This document shows positions 21,611 through 29,508 of a stretch of 38,110 bases of DNA, in pieces. Made by a program: the position numbers and the translations under genes. The DNA comes from JBBQAA01 sp038276395 (GTDB lineage: Bacteria; Actinomycetota; Thermoleophilia; Solirubrobacterales; Solirubrobacteraceae): the NCBI GenBank assembly GCA_038276395.1, contig JBBQAA010000083.1, positions 1 through 38,110 on the forward strand. Direction: 5' to 3'. The notes under the pieces are model-generated. The model worked only from the letters and a program-made list of their open reading frames with translations. It was not told the DNA's origin and did no database searches. The number at the start of each line of letters is the position of its first letter. Within the stretch, counting starts at the first letter, position 1.

Positions 21611-22586
21611 CCCGTCCGTCGCCGTCGTCGGGGCCGCCGGGTTCGCGGGCGCGATCGCCGCGCGGATCCTCCACCGGCACCCGGGGTTCGCGCTCGTTGC
21701 CGCCACCGCGCGGGGGGACGACCTCGGCCTGCGTCTCGACTCCCTCTACCCGCACCACCGCGTGCCGCTCGCGCTGACGGCGCTCGAGGACCTGCCCGCC
21801 GTCGACGCCGCGCTCGTCGCCTACCCGCACGGCGCCGCCGCGCCGGTCGTGGCCGGGCTGCGGGAGCGCGGCGTGCGCGTCGTCGACCTCTCCGCCGACT
21901 TCCGCCTGCGCGACCCCGCGGTCTACGCCGAGTGGTACGGGGAGCACGCCGCGCCCGCGCTGTTCGGCACCGCGGCCTACGGCCTGCCCGAGCTCCACCG
22001 CGAGGAGATCGCGGGCGCCGACCTCGTCGCCGGGCCCGGCTGCTATCCGACGGCCGCCATCCTCGCCCTGGCGCCGCTGCGCGGGCGGATCGGCGAGCTC
22101 GTCATCGACGCCAAGTCGGGGATCTCCGGCGCGGGCCGGGCGGCGACGGCCTCCACGCACTTCGTGAGCGCCGACGAGAACCTCACGCCCTACAAGGTCG
22201 GCGGGCACCGGCACACGCCGGAGATCGAGCAGGAGCTGGGCGTCGAGGGCCTGCTCTTCGTCCCGCACCTCGTGCCGCTCGATCAGGGCGAGCTCGTCTC
22301 CGCCTACGTGACGCCCTCATCCCGGCTCACCGCCGGCGAGCTCGCCGAGCTCTACCGCGCGGCCTACGCGGAGGAGCCGTTCGTCGAGCTCGCCGAGACC
22401 CCGCCCGGCGTGCGCGACGTACGCGAGACGAACGTGGCCCGGCTCCACGTGCGCCTCGACGAGCGGACCGGCAAGATCCTCGCCTTCGCCGCGATCGACA
22501 ACCTGTGGAAGGGCGCCGCTTCCCAGGGGGTCCAGGCGCTCAACCTGATGTTCGGCCGTCCGGAGACCGAGGGCCTCGCGCCGTGA
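21603..22586 (+). CDS. argC: N-acetyl-gamma-glutamyl-phosphate reductase
   Basis: 327 residues from GTG 21603. Third step of arginine synthesis: reduces N-acetylglutamyl phosphate to the semialdehyde with NADPH. GAAGFAG (10-16) is the cofactor loop, and C147 in AGPGCYPTAA is the catalytic cysteine; KSGISGAGRAA and GHRHTPEIEQEL are family motifs. First of the argCJBD run, overlapping pheT by 8 bp and argJ by 4 bp. Confidence 0.96.
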   Translation: MPSPSVAVVGAAGFAGAIAARILHRHPGFALVAATARGDDLGLRLDSLYPHHRVPLALTALEDLPAVDAALVAYPHGAAAPVVAGLRERGVRVVDLSADFRLRDPAVYAEWYGEHAAPALFGTAAYGLPELHREEIAGADLVAGPGCYPTAAILALAPLRGRIGELVIDAKSGISGAGRAATASTHFVSADENLTPYKVGGHRHTPEIEQELGVEGLLFVPHLVPLDQGELVSAYVTPSSRLTAGELAELYRAAYAEEPFVELAETPPGVRDVRETNVARLHVRLDERTGKILAFAAIDNLWKGAASQGVQALNLMFGRPETEGLAP

Positions 22587-23818
22587 GCTTCTTCGCCTCC
22601 CGCTGGGTCGAGCGACCGGCTCACGTGACGGAGCTCCCCGGCGGGCTGCCCGCGGGCTTTCGCGCCGCCGGCGTCGCCGCGGGTCTCAAGCCCGGCGGCG
22701 AGCTCGACCTCGGCCTACTCGTATCCGAGAGGCCGGAGACGGTGAGCGCGGTGCGTTTCACGCGCTCGGGCGTCCTCGCCGCGCCCGTCCTCCTCACCCG
22801 CGACCGCTGCGCAACGGGCGCGCTGCGCGCCATCGTGGCCAACTCGGGGAACGCCAACGCCGCCACGGGCAACCGCGGGCTCGACAACGCCGCCAAGGTC
22901 CAGGGCGCCGCGGCGATGGTCGCGGGGGTCGGTCCCGAGCACACGGCCGTGGCCTCGACCGGCGTCATCGGCGTCCCCCTCCCGGCCGATGACATCGTCC
23001 GGGCGCTCCTTCCCGCGCGGGAGGCCCTGCACTCCGGCGGCGACGAGGCGTTCGCCGAGGCGATCCGCACGACGGACAAGAGCGCCAAGCGCGCTTCGCT
23101 CGCGGTCGGGCTTCCCGCCGGCACCGTCCGCCTCGCCGCCCAGGCCAAGGGCGCGGGGATGATCTCGCCCGCCTTCGCCACCATGCTCTGCTTCGTGCAG
23201 ACCGACGCCGCCCTCGCGCCCGAGACGATCGAGCTCCTGACCGGCGTCTGCGTCAAGCGCTCCTTCGACCGCATCTCGGTCGACGGCCAGCTCTCGACCA
23301 ACGACACCGTGATCGTGCAGGCCTCAGGCGCCTCCGGCGTCGCCGTGGCCCCCGAGTCCGAGGACGAGCTCCGCCTCGGCGAGGCGATGGACGCCCTCTT
23401 TCGCCGGCTCGCGCTCATGATCGTCGGCGACGGCGAGGGCGCCGCCCGTACGGGCCGGGTGGTCGTCCGCGCCGGCGAGCCCGCCGAGGCCGAGCGCGTG
23501 GCGCGCGCCGTGGCCAACTCGCCGCTCGTCAAGACCGCGCTGCACGGCGCCGACCCGAACTGGGGGCGGATCGCCCAAGCCGTCGGCGCCGCGCTCCCGG
23601 GCCGCGCGCCGCTGTCCTGCGACATCGCCATCGAGGGCGTCACCGTGTGCGCCGGCGGCACCGCCGTCCCCCACGACGCCGCGGCGCTCGCCGCGGCCGT
23701 CGCCGGCCCTGAGGTCGAGTACGTCGTCGGCCTGCCGGGGGAGGGGGCGGAGACCGAGGTCTTCTTCTCCGACCTCGGGCACGAGTACATCCGGATCAAC
23801 GCCGAGTACACGACGTAG
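22583..23818 (+). CDS. argJ: bifunctional ornithine acetyltransferase/N-acetylglutamate synthase
   Basis: 411 residues from GTG 22583. Recycles the acetyl group from N-acetylornithine to glutamate. The precursor cleaves itself before T200 in PAFATMLCFV, the new N-terminus of the beta chain and the nucleophile; NSGNANAATG and KTALHGADPNWGRI are active-site motifs. Because it is full length and precedes argB and argD, the pathway here is the cyclic type; no argA or argE is needed. The longer upstream frame is antisense to nothing real and was rejected. Confidence 0.96.
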   Translation: MSFFASRWVERPAHVTELPGGLPAGFRAAGVAAGLKPGGELDLGLLVSERPETVSAVRFTRSGVLAAPVLLTRDRCATGALRAIVANSGNANAATGNRGLDNAAKVQGAAAMVAGVGPEHTAVASTGVIGVPLPADDIVRALLPAREALHSGGDEAFAEAIRTTDKSAKRASLAVGLPAGTVRLAAQAKGAGMISPAFATMLCFVQTDAALAPETIELLTGVCVKRSFDRISVDGQLSTNDTVIVQASGASGVAVAPESEDELRLGEAMDALFRRLALMIVGDGEGAARTGRVVVRAGEPAEAERVARAVANSPLVKTALHGADPNWGRIAQAVGAALPGRAPLSCDIAIEGVTVCAGGTAVPHDAAALAAAVAGPEVEYVVGLPGEGAETEVFFSDLGHEYIRINAEYTT

Positions 23819-23827
23819 GAGCCGCGC

Positions 23828-24676
23828 GTGCGCGACGTCACCACCCTCCTCGAGGCCCTGCCCTACATCCGCGAGTTCGCGGGGCGGACCGTCGTCATCA
23901 AGTACGGCGGCGCGGCCATGGCCGACCCCGGGCTGCGCGAGGACTTCGCGCGCGACGTCGTCCTGCTCAAGTACGTGGGGATGAACCCGGTGATCGTCCA
24001 CGGTGGCGGCCCGGAGATCACCGCGCACATGGAGCGCCTCGGCCTGCCCGTGGAGTTCGTCGGCGGCCTGCGCGTCTCCGATGCCGAGACGGTGCAGATC
24101 GCCAAGATGGTCCTCGTCGGCAAGGTCAACAAGGACATCGTCCAGCGCCTGAACCGCGCGGGCGCCGCGGCCGTCGGGCTCTCGGGGGACGACGGCCGGC
24201 TCTTCCGCGCCGCGCGAAAGGCCGGCCCCGCGGGGGAGGACCTCGGCTTCGTCGGGCGGATCGACCGGGTGGAGGAGGGCGTCCTGCTGCACGTCGCGGA
24301 GGACTACATCCCCGTCATCGCCTCCGTCGGCGCCGACCGCGAGGGCAACTCCTACAACATCAACGCCGACGAGGCGGCCGGCGCCGTGGCGCGCGCGCTC
24401 GGCGCCTACAAGGTCATCTTCCTCACCGACGTCGTCGGCTGGCTGGCCGATGCCGCCGATCCCGGCTCGCTCGTCTCCGAGGCGCGCGCGGACGAGGTCG
24501 AGCACGCGCTCCCGGGAGTCGCGGGCGGGATGCGCCCGAAGCTCCAGGCCTGCCTCGAGGCGATCCACGGCGGGGTCTCCTTCGCGCACATCGTCGACGG
24601 GCGGGTTCCGCACTCGCTGCTGCTCGAGCTGTTCACCGTCGCCGGCCACGGCACCCGGATCCGTCCCGCGGCATGA
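23828..24676 (+). CDS. argB: acetylglutamate kinase
   Basis: 282 residues from GTG 23828, with GGAG 7 bp upstream. Phosphorylates N-acetylglutamate. VVIKYGGAAM binds phosphate, VHGGGPEITAHM and YNINADEAAGAVA hold substrate and ATP. An N-terminal helix (TTLLEALPYIREFAG) is the extension seen in arginine-inhibited hexameric kinases, so feedback inhibition by arginine is likely. The stop overlaps argD by four bases. Confidence 0.96.
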   Translation: MRDVTTLLEALPYIREFAGRTVVIKYGGAAMADPGLREDFARDVVLLKYVGMNPVIVHGGGPEITAHMERLGLPVEFVGGLRVSDAETVQIAKMVLVGKVNKDIVQRLNRAGAAAVGLSGDDGRLFRAARKAGPAGEDLGFVGRIDRVEEGVLLHVAEDYIPVIASVGADREGNSYNINADEAAGAVARALGAYKVIFLTDVVGWLADAADPGSLVSEARADEVEHALPGVAGGMRPKLQACLEAIHGGVSFAHIVDGRVPHSLLLELFTVAGHGTRIRPAA

Positions 24677-25803
24677 GCGCCCTGATGAGGAACTACGCGC
24701 GGCTGCCCGTGGAGTTCGTGCGGGGGGAGGGCGCGCGGCTGTGGGACGCGGAGGGCAACGAGTACCTCGATCTGCTGGCCGGGATCGCGGTGTGCAGCGT
24801 CGGCCACTGCCATCCGGCGGTCGTCGCGGCGGTCACCCGGCAGGCGGGCCGGCTGCTGCACGTCTCGAACCTGTTCGCCTCAGGCCCCCAGGAGCGCCTG
24901 GCCGCGCGGCTCTCCGAGCGCTCGATCGGGGGGTCTGTCTTCTTCTGCAACTCCGGCGCGGAGGCTAACGAGGCGGCGCTCAAGCTCGCGCGCAAGGCCC
25001 GCCGGGGCGGGGAGATCCTCTCCGTTCACCGCGCCTTTCACGGGCGCACCTACGGCGCGCTGTCGGCGACGCAGCAGGAGGCCAAGCAGCAGCCCTTCGC
25101 CCCGCTCGTCGGCGGCTTCCGCGCCGTACCCCCGACGGCCGAGGCGATCGGCGCGGCGGTCGGCGCGCACACGGCCGCGGTCCTGCTCGAGGTCATCCAG
25201 GGGGAGGGCGGGGTCCATCCCCTCGGCGCGGAGACCCTGCGCGCCGCGCGGGCGGCGTGCGACGAGACGGGCGCGCTGCTCATCCTCGACGAGGTCCAGA
25301 CCGGGGTCGGGCGCACCGGCACGCTGTGGGCCCACGAGCAGGCGGGCGTCGCGCCCGACCTCATGACCCTGGCCAAGGGCCTCGGCGGCGGCCTGCCCAT
25401 CGGCGCGCTCGTGACCTCCCCGGCCTACGCCGAGACGCTCGAACCCGGCGACCACGGCACGACCTTCGGCGGCGGGCCCGTGGCCTGCGCGGCGGCCGAG
25501 GCCGTCCTCGACGTGGTCGACGACGCCGGGTTCCTCGCCGGCGTGCGCGCCAAGGGCGAGCGCCTGGCCGAGGGCCTGCGCGCGCTGCCGGGCGTCACCG
25601 AGGTCCGCGGCCAGGGGCTCATGTGGGGCGTCGAGGGCGACTGGGACGCCCCGGCGCTCGTGCGCCGTGCCCTGCCCGAGCAGCGCCTCGTCATGAACGC
25701 GACGGGCCCGTCCACCCTGCGCTTCGTGCCGCCGCTCGTGATCGCCGAGCGCCAGGTGGACGACGCCCTCGGCCGCCTGCGCGTGCTGCTCAGAGCCGCG
25801 TAG
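24673..25803 (+). CDS. argD: acetylornithine aminotransferase
   Basis: 376 residues from ATG 24673. PLP-dependent class III aminotransferase turning the semialdehyde into N-acetylornithine. FCNSGAEANEAALKLAR holds phosphate, LILDEVQTG contains D206 that pairs with the PLP nitrogen, and K235 in LAKGLGGGLPIGA forms the Schiff base. Last gene of the arginine run; argF and argR do not follow, and its end overlaps the convergent gene by 14 bp. Confidence 0.95.
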   Translation: MSALMRNYARLPVEFVRGEGARLWDAEGNEYLDLLAGIAVCSVGHCHPAVVAAVTRQAGRLLHVSNLFASGPQERLAARLSERSIGGSVFFCNSGAEANEAALKLARKARRGGEILSVHRAFHGRTYGALSATQQEAKQQPFAPLVGGFRAVPPTAEAIGAAVGAHTAAVLLEVIQGEGGVHPLGAETLRAARAACDETGALLILDEVQTGVGRTGTLWAHEQAGVAPDLMTLAKGLGGGLPIGALVTSPAYAETLEPGDHGTTFGGGPVACAAAEAVLDVVDDAGFLAGVRAKGERLAEGLRALPGVTEVRGQGLMWGVEGDWDAPALVRRALPEQRLVMNATGPSTLRFVPPLVIAERQVDDALGRLRVLLRAA

Positions 25804-26473
25804 CCTCGATCACCCCGCGGGGGTTCCACGGGAACGGGCCCGTGGGGAAGGAGAAGCGCAGCAGCCGGTGGGGCGCCTCCGCCCCGAAGTGCAGGCGAAA
25901 GGGCGGGATGAGCGCGCCCACGAGCCGGTCGACCGTACCGCCGAGCGCCTCGAAGCGCGGGCGGACCTGCACGAGCCAGGCGTCGAGTTCGCCGGCCGGG
26001 ACGGACGCCGTCTCCCGGTGCTCGACGTGGGCCTCGAGCTCCCAGGTCAGCGTGTTGGCGAGCCAGGCGGCGAATTCGTGCCGCGTGTCGGCCTCGAACT
26101 CGAGGCCGCGGAGCGCGAGCGCGCAGCCGAGCAGCGGCGTCAGGTTCCGCGGGTAGGGCCTGACCTCCCCGCCCCAGCCGAGCGCGCGGACGTTGCGAAA
26201 CCAGCCCTCCTCACGGGCCACGGGCTTCTCGCCGTCGAAGGACTCGAGGCGGTAGGACTCGGCGAGCACGGTCCCGCGCCTACGCGCGAAGCGCAGCTCG
26301 AGCACGCTCGAGACGCCTTCGGCCAGGTGGATCTCCGCGCGCTCCACGTAGGCCTCCGCGGTCGCCTCGATCGCCAGCCAGCCCTCCCCGGCCGGGTGGC
26401 CGTCGACGAGCCCGCGGTAGTGCGTGCGCTCCCCGTCGGGGATCTCGGGATCGGCGAACGGGCCGTCGCTCAC
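25790..26473 (-). CDS. unknown protein paired with an O-methyltransferase
   Basis: 227 residues from GTG 26473, overlapping the methyltransferase stop by four bases. No signal peptide or transmembrane segment. The sequence alternates short polar and hydrophobic stretches (YRGLVDGHPAGEGWLAIEA, SVLELRFARRRGTVLAESYRL, LDAWLVQVRPRFEALGG, LLRFSFPTGPFPWNPRGVIE), suggesting a beta-rich barrel-like domain of the general DUF3108 kind; that resemblance is weak. Its frame continues far upstream only as a shadow of argG and the methyltransferase. Confidence 0.7.
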   Translation of the reverse strand: MSDGPFADPEIPDGERTHYRGLVDGHPAGEGWLAIEATAEAYVERAEIHLAEGVSSVLELRFARRRGTVLAESYRLESFDGEKPVAREEGWFRNVRALGWGGEVRPYPRNLTPLLGCALALRGLEFEADTRHEFAAWLANTLTWELEAHVEHRETASVPAGELDAWLVQVRPRFEALGGTVDRLVGALIPPFRLHFGAEAPHRLLRFSFPTGPFPWNPRGVIEATRL

Positions 26474-27558
26474 GGCGCGCTCGCCTCGAGCAAGGCGTCG
26501 GCCGCGGTCCGCCGGACGGGACCGGGGCGCAGGCCCGCCCGGCGGAGGAGCGCGTGCAGCTCGGCCACCGAGCGCTCGCGCCCGCCCTCGCACTGGGTGA
26601 GCATCTGGAGATCCACCCAGGAGGCGAACGGGTGGGGATCCCCGGGCTCCGGGGCCAGCTCGAGCAGGACGAGCCGGGCCCCGCTCGGCATGATTGCGCG
26701 CACGCGGGTGAGGATGTCCAGGCAGGCGGCGTCGCCCCAGTCGTGGAGGATGCTCTTCAGCAGATAGAGGTCGGCCCGGGCCTCCCACGCCCCGAAGAGA
26801 TCGCCCTCGACGAGCTCGACGCGTTCGCGGACGCCCGCGCGCGCGAGCGCCGGGCCGGCCTCGGCCAGCACCCCGGGCGCCTCGACGAGCACACCGCGCA
26901 GCCCGGGGCGCGCGGCAAGGACGGCGGCGAGCAGCGTGCCCGTCCCGCCCGCGACGTCGCACACCGTGCCCTCGTCGGGCCACGGGTAGGCGGGGGTCGT
27001 GACCACGAGCCCCTCCTCGGTCACGCGGCGCATCGCGGTGGCGAAGAGCCGCTCCTCCTCCGGGTGCTCGGCGAAGTGCTCCCACACGACCCGGCCGTGC
27101 ACCGTGGAGAACGCCGGCCGCCCGGTGCGGATCGCCTCGGCCAGGCCGCCCCACGCCCGCGCCGTCGAGTCGAGCCCGACGTAGCGGACCCAGGCGCGGG
27201 CGGAGTGGGGATCCTCCTCGCGGAGCGCGCGGCCGAGCCGCGTCAGGCGAAAGCGCCCGCGGCGGTCGCGGCGCACGAGCCCCTCGGCGGCGGCGGCGCG
27301 GAGCGCGCGGTGCAGCGCGTCCGGGTCGGCGCCGACCCGGGGCGCGAGCTCGGCCGCCGTGGCCCGCCCGGAGCCGAGGGCGTCGGCCACCCCGAGCTCG
27401 GCCAGCGCGGCCAGGAGCTGCGTGCGGCCGGTTCCCATGGACGCCTGCCATACGACGAAGTACGCGGGCAGCAGCGCGTCGGCGGCGCGCAGGAGCGCGC
27501 GGCGGAGCGCGAGGCCCGCTCGGGCGGCGCGCCAGGGCGGCAGGGGCGGGTCGGGCAC
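26470..27558 (-). CDS. SAM-dependent O-methyltransferase, COMT type
   Basis: 362 residues from GTG 27558. Residues ~35-125 form the winged-helix dimerisation domain (LLAALAELGVADALGSG, TAAELAPRVGADPDALHRAL, RFRLTRLGR); the Rossmann domain has VCDVAGGTGTLLAAVL (199-214) for SAM and H272 in LHDWGD, the general base of the Methyltransf_2 family. Members methylate hydroxyls of polyketides, phenols or carotenoid-like compounds. It and the following unknown protein form a small operon inserted between argD and argG; substrate unknown. Confidence 0.85.
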   Translation of the reverse strand: MPDPPLPPWRAARAGLALRRALLRAADALLPAYFVVWQASMGTGRTQLLAALAELGVADALGSGRATAAELAPRVGADPDALHRALRAAAAEGLVRRDRRGRFRLTRLGRALREEDPHSARAWVRYVGLDSTARAWGGLAEAIRTGRPAFSTVHGRVVWEHFAEHPEEERLFATAMRRVTEEGLVVTTPAYPWPDEGTVCDVAGGTGTLLAAVLAARPGLRGVLVEAPGVLAEAGPALARAGVRERVELVEGDLFGAWEARADLYLLKSILHDWGDAACLDILTRVRAIMPSGARLVLLELAPEPGDPHPFASWVDLQMLTQCEGGRERSVAELHALLRRAGLRPGPVRRTAADALLEASAP

Positions 27559-27564
27559 CCGCCC

Positions 27565-27577
27565 ATTCTCCTACAGT
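27565..27577. promoter_or_regulatory. divergent -10 elements, methyltransferase and argG
   Basis: GAGAAT on the minus strand (27570-27565) is 6 bp before GTG 27558; TACAGT on the plus strand (27572-27577) is 9 bp before ATG 27587. The whole gap is 28 bp. Confidence 0.4.
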
Positions 27578-27586
27578 CCCCGCCCG

Positions 27587-28900
27587 ATGGCCGAGCCGAA
27601 GACCGAGGTCCGCCGGATCGCCTCCCCCCGCGGGGAGGTCCGGACCGCCTCTTACCAGGCCGATCCGGACGGCGTGGTCAAGGTCCTGCTCCTCTACTCG
27701 GGCGGCCTCGACACGAGCGTCATGCTCAAGTGGATCCAGGACGAGTACGGCGCCGAGGTCGTCGCGCTGACGATCAACCTCGGCCAGCCAGGGGAGGACT
27801 ACGACGTCGTCACGGGCAAGGCCCAGCGGCTCGGCGCGGTCGAGGCCCACGTCGTCGACGCGCGCGAGGAGTTCGCGCGTGACTTCGTCCTGCCCGCGAT
27901 CAAGGCCAACGCGATCTACGGGCTTGGCTACCCGCTCTTCACCGCCCTCGGCCGCCCGCTCATCGCCAAGCTCGCGGTCGACTACGCGCGCCGCACGGGC
28001 TGCGACACGATCGCCCACGGCTGCACGGGCAAGGGCAACGACCAGGTGCGGATCGAGACGACGATCGCCACGCTCGCTCCCGAGCTCAAGGTCATCGCCC
28101 CCGTGCGCTCCTGGCGGATGGGCCGCGACGAGGAGATCGCCTACGCCCGCGAGCACGGGATCCCCGTCAAGGGGGGGACCGAGTCGGCGCCCTACTCGAT
28201 CGACGACAACCTATGGGGCCGCTCCTCGGAGGGAAAGTGGATCGAGGACCTCTCCCACGCCCCCGAGGACGATGTCTTCCAGCTCGTCACCCCGCCCGAG
28301 CGCGCGCCCGAGGAGGCGGAGATCGTGACGATCGGCTTCGACGCCGGGGTGCCCGTGGCGATCGACGGGCAGCGGATGGAGCTCGTCCCCCTGCTCGAGC
28401 GCGCGGCGGAGCTCGGCGCGCGGCACGGCGTGGGGATCGTCGACCACATCGAGGACCGGATCGTCGGCCTCAAGGTCCGCGACATCTACGAGGTGCCGGC
28501 CGCGGCGCTCATCCTGCCCGCCCACGCCGAGCTCGAGAAGCTCGTGGGGACGATCCACCAGAACGGCTTCAAGCCCGAGCTCGACCGCCGCTGGGCGTAC
28601 CTCGTCTACGCCGGGCTGTGGTGGGAGCCCTTGCGCTCGGATCTCGACGCCTACATGGACCGCGTGAACGAGCAGGTCACGGGCACGATCGGGCTGAAGC
28701 TCTACAAGGGGCTCGCGCGCGTGGTCACCCGGGAGTCGCCGAACGCGGTGTACGACGCCCAGCTCGCGACGTTCGCCGAGTCCGGCGGCTTGTTCTCCCA
28801 GGACGCCTCGCCGGGCTTCATCGAGATCTGGTCGCTCCAGTCCCGGATGGCGTGGCGGGTGCGCAACGAGTCCGAGGTTCCCGGCGAGGGTCCGGGGTAG
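27587..28900 (+). CDS. argG: argininosuccinate synthase
   Basis: 437 residues from ATG 27587. Joins citrulline and aspartate using ATP. LLLYSGGLDTSVMLKW (about 36-51) is the pyrophosphatase loop, HGCTGKGNDQVR the citrulline-binding stretch, and GGTESAPYSIDDNLWGR the signature. About 30 extra N-terminal residues precede the usual start. The gene is separated from argCJBD by a divergent pair and has its own promoter. Confidence 0.96.
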   Translation: MAEPKTEVRRIASPRGEVRTASYQADPDGVVKVLLLYSGGLDTSVMLKWIQDEYGAEVVALTINLGQPGEDYDVVTGKAQRLGAVEAHVVDAREEFARDFVLPAIKANAIYGLGYPLFTALGRPLIAKLAVDYARRTGCDTIAHGCTGKGNDQVRIETTIATLAPELKVIAPVRSWRMGRDEEIAYAREHGIPVKGGTESAPYSIDDNLWGRSSEGKWIEDLSHAPEDDVFQLVTPPERAPEEAEIVTIGFDAGVPVAIDGQRMELVPLLERAAELGARHGVGIVDHIEDRIVGLKVRDIYEVPAAALILPAHAELEKLVGTIHQNGFKPELDRRWAYLVYAGLWWEPLRSDLDAYMDRVNEQVTGTIGLKLYKGLARVVTRESPNAVYDAQLATFAESGGLFSQDASPGFIEIWSLQSRMAWRVRNESEVPGEGPG

Positions 28901-28903
28901 GCT
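28898..28903 (+). promoter_or_regulatory. -10 hexamer TAGGCT that includes the argG stop codon
   Basis: TAGGCT begins with the TAG stop of argG and is 6 bp before GTG 28910, giving the small downstream gene its own leaderless promoter. Confidence 0.45.
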
Positions 28904-28909
28904 CCCGCC

Positions 28910-29068
28910 GTGGGCTACAACCTCCTCGGCCGCGCCGTCTGGCTCGGCGCCAAGTGGTATCTCAAGCGGCGGGTGGGCGTGGAGCCGAAGAAGGCCGCGG
29001 CCGGACTGCTCGTCGCGTGCGGGATCGCCGCGGCGGTCGCGGCGCAGCGGCGCTCGGGCAGCGCGTAG
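28910..29068 (+). CDS. 52-aa small membrane-associated protein
   Basis: From GTG 28910: VGYNLLGRAVWLGAKWYL, a basic KRR turn, then VEPKKAAAGLLVACGIAAAVAAQRR. An amphipathic or hydrophobic first helix and an Ala-rich second helix, separated by charged residues, suggest a small membrane-associated hairpin. A promoter hexamer exactly 6 bp upstream and codon use like its neighbours support a real gene. Function unknown. Confidence 0.6.
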   Translation: MGYNLLGRAVWLGAKWYLKRRVGVEPKKAAAGLLVACGIAAAVAAQRRSGSA

Positions 29069-29508
29069 CGCTCAGCTCTCCGCGTGCGCTCGGGACCGGG
29101 GGCTCGGGGCTAGGAAGAAGTAGACGCTGGCCGTCGCGGCGCGGCCCGAGTGGTCGCGCGAGGCCCCCATGGGGCGTCGATCGACCACCGAGCGCCGGAA
29201 GGTCCCCGCGAGGGCTCCGGTCTCAGCCCAGATCCGCTCCACATCACCGCGCACTTTGCGCGGAAGACCGCAGAGCCCGTCCACCGCGAGCCCTAGGTTC
29301 AGCAGCCCGTGCCCGTGACCCCCGCCGACCGCCTCGACGCCGCCCGCGCCCGGCTGCGGGACGAGGCTGAGACCGGGGGCGCGCAGGTCGCGCGGCCGCC
29401 CCGCCCGCGCGACCCCCGCCGCGTCGCCGCGCGCGTCCTCCGCCGCCTCGCGGGCCGGCTCGAGGACCCGCCTGAGCGTCCGGCGCGGCGCCCATAATCC
29501 CTCCCGCC
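29069..29508. other. gap before dnaE, one weak small ORF
   Basis: The 440 bp hold no recognised gene apart from the 62-aa frame listed next. A 6-bp hairpin CCGCGC/GCGCGG occurs at 29247-29263. A minus-strand 70-codon frame (29284 to 29072) was judged a chance ORF. Confidence 0.4.
29309..29497 (+). CDS. possible 62-aa basic protein
   Basis: From GTG 29309 (or GTG 29315): PVTPADRLDAARARLRDEAE, then an Arg/Pro-rich tail with VAARVLRRLAGRLEDP. One helix followed by a disordered basic stretch. A TAGGTT hexamer lies 9 bp upstream. Ends 11 bp before dnaE. It may be real, but composition alone could produce it. Confidence 0.35.
   Translation: MPVTPADRLDAARARLRDEAETGGAQVARPPRPRDPRRVAARVLRRLAGRLEDPPERPARRP

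Noticed and set aside
29072..29284. Minus-strand 70-codon ORF
   Set aside because: No promoter with good spacing, no recognisable features, composition like chance.
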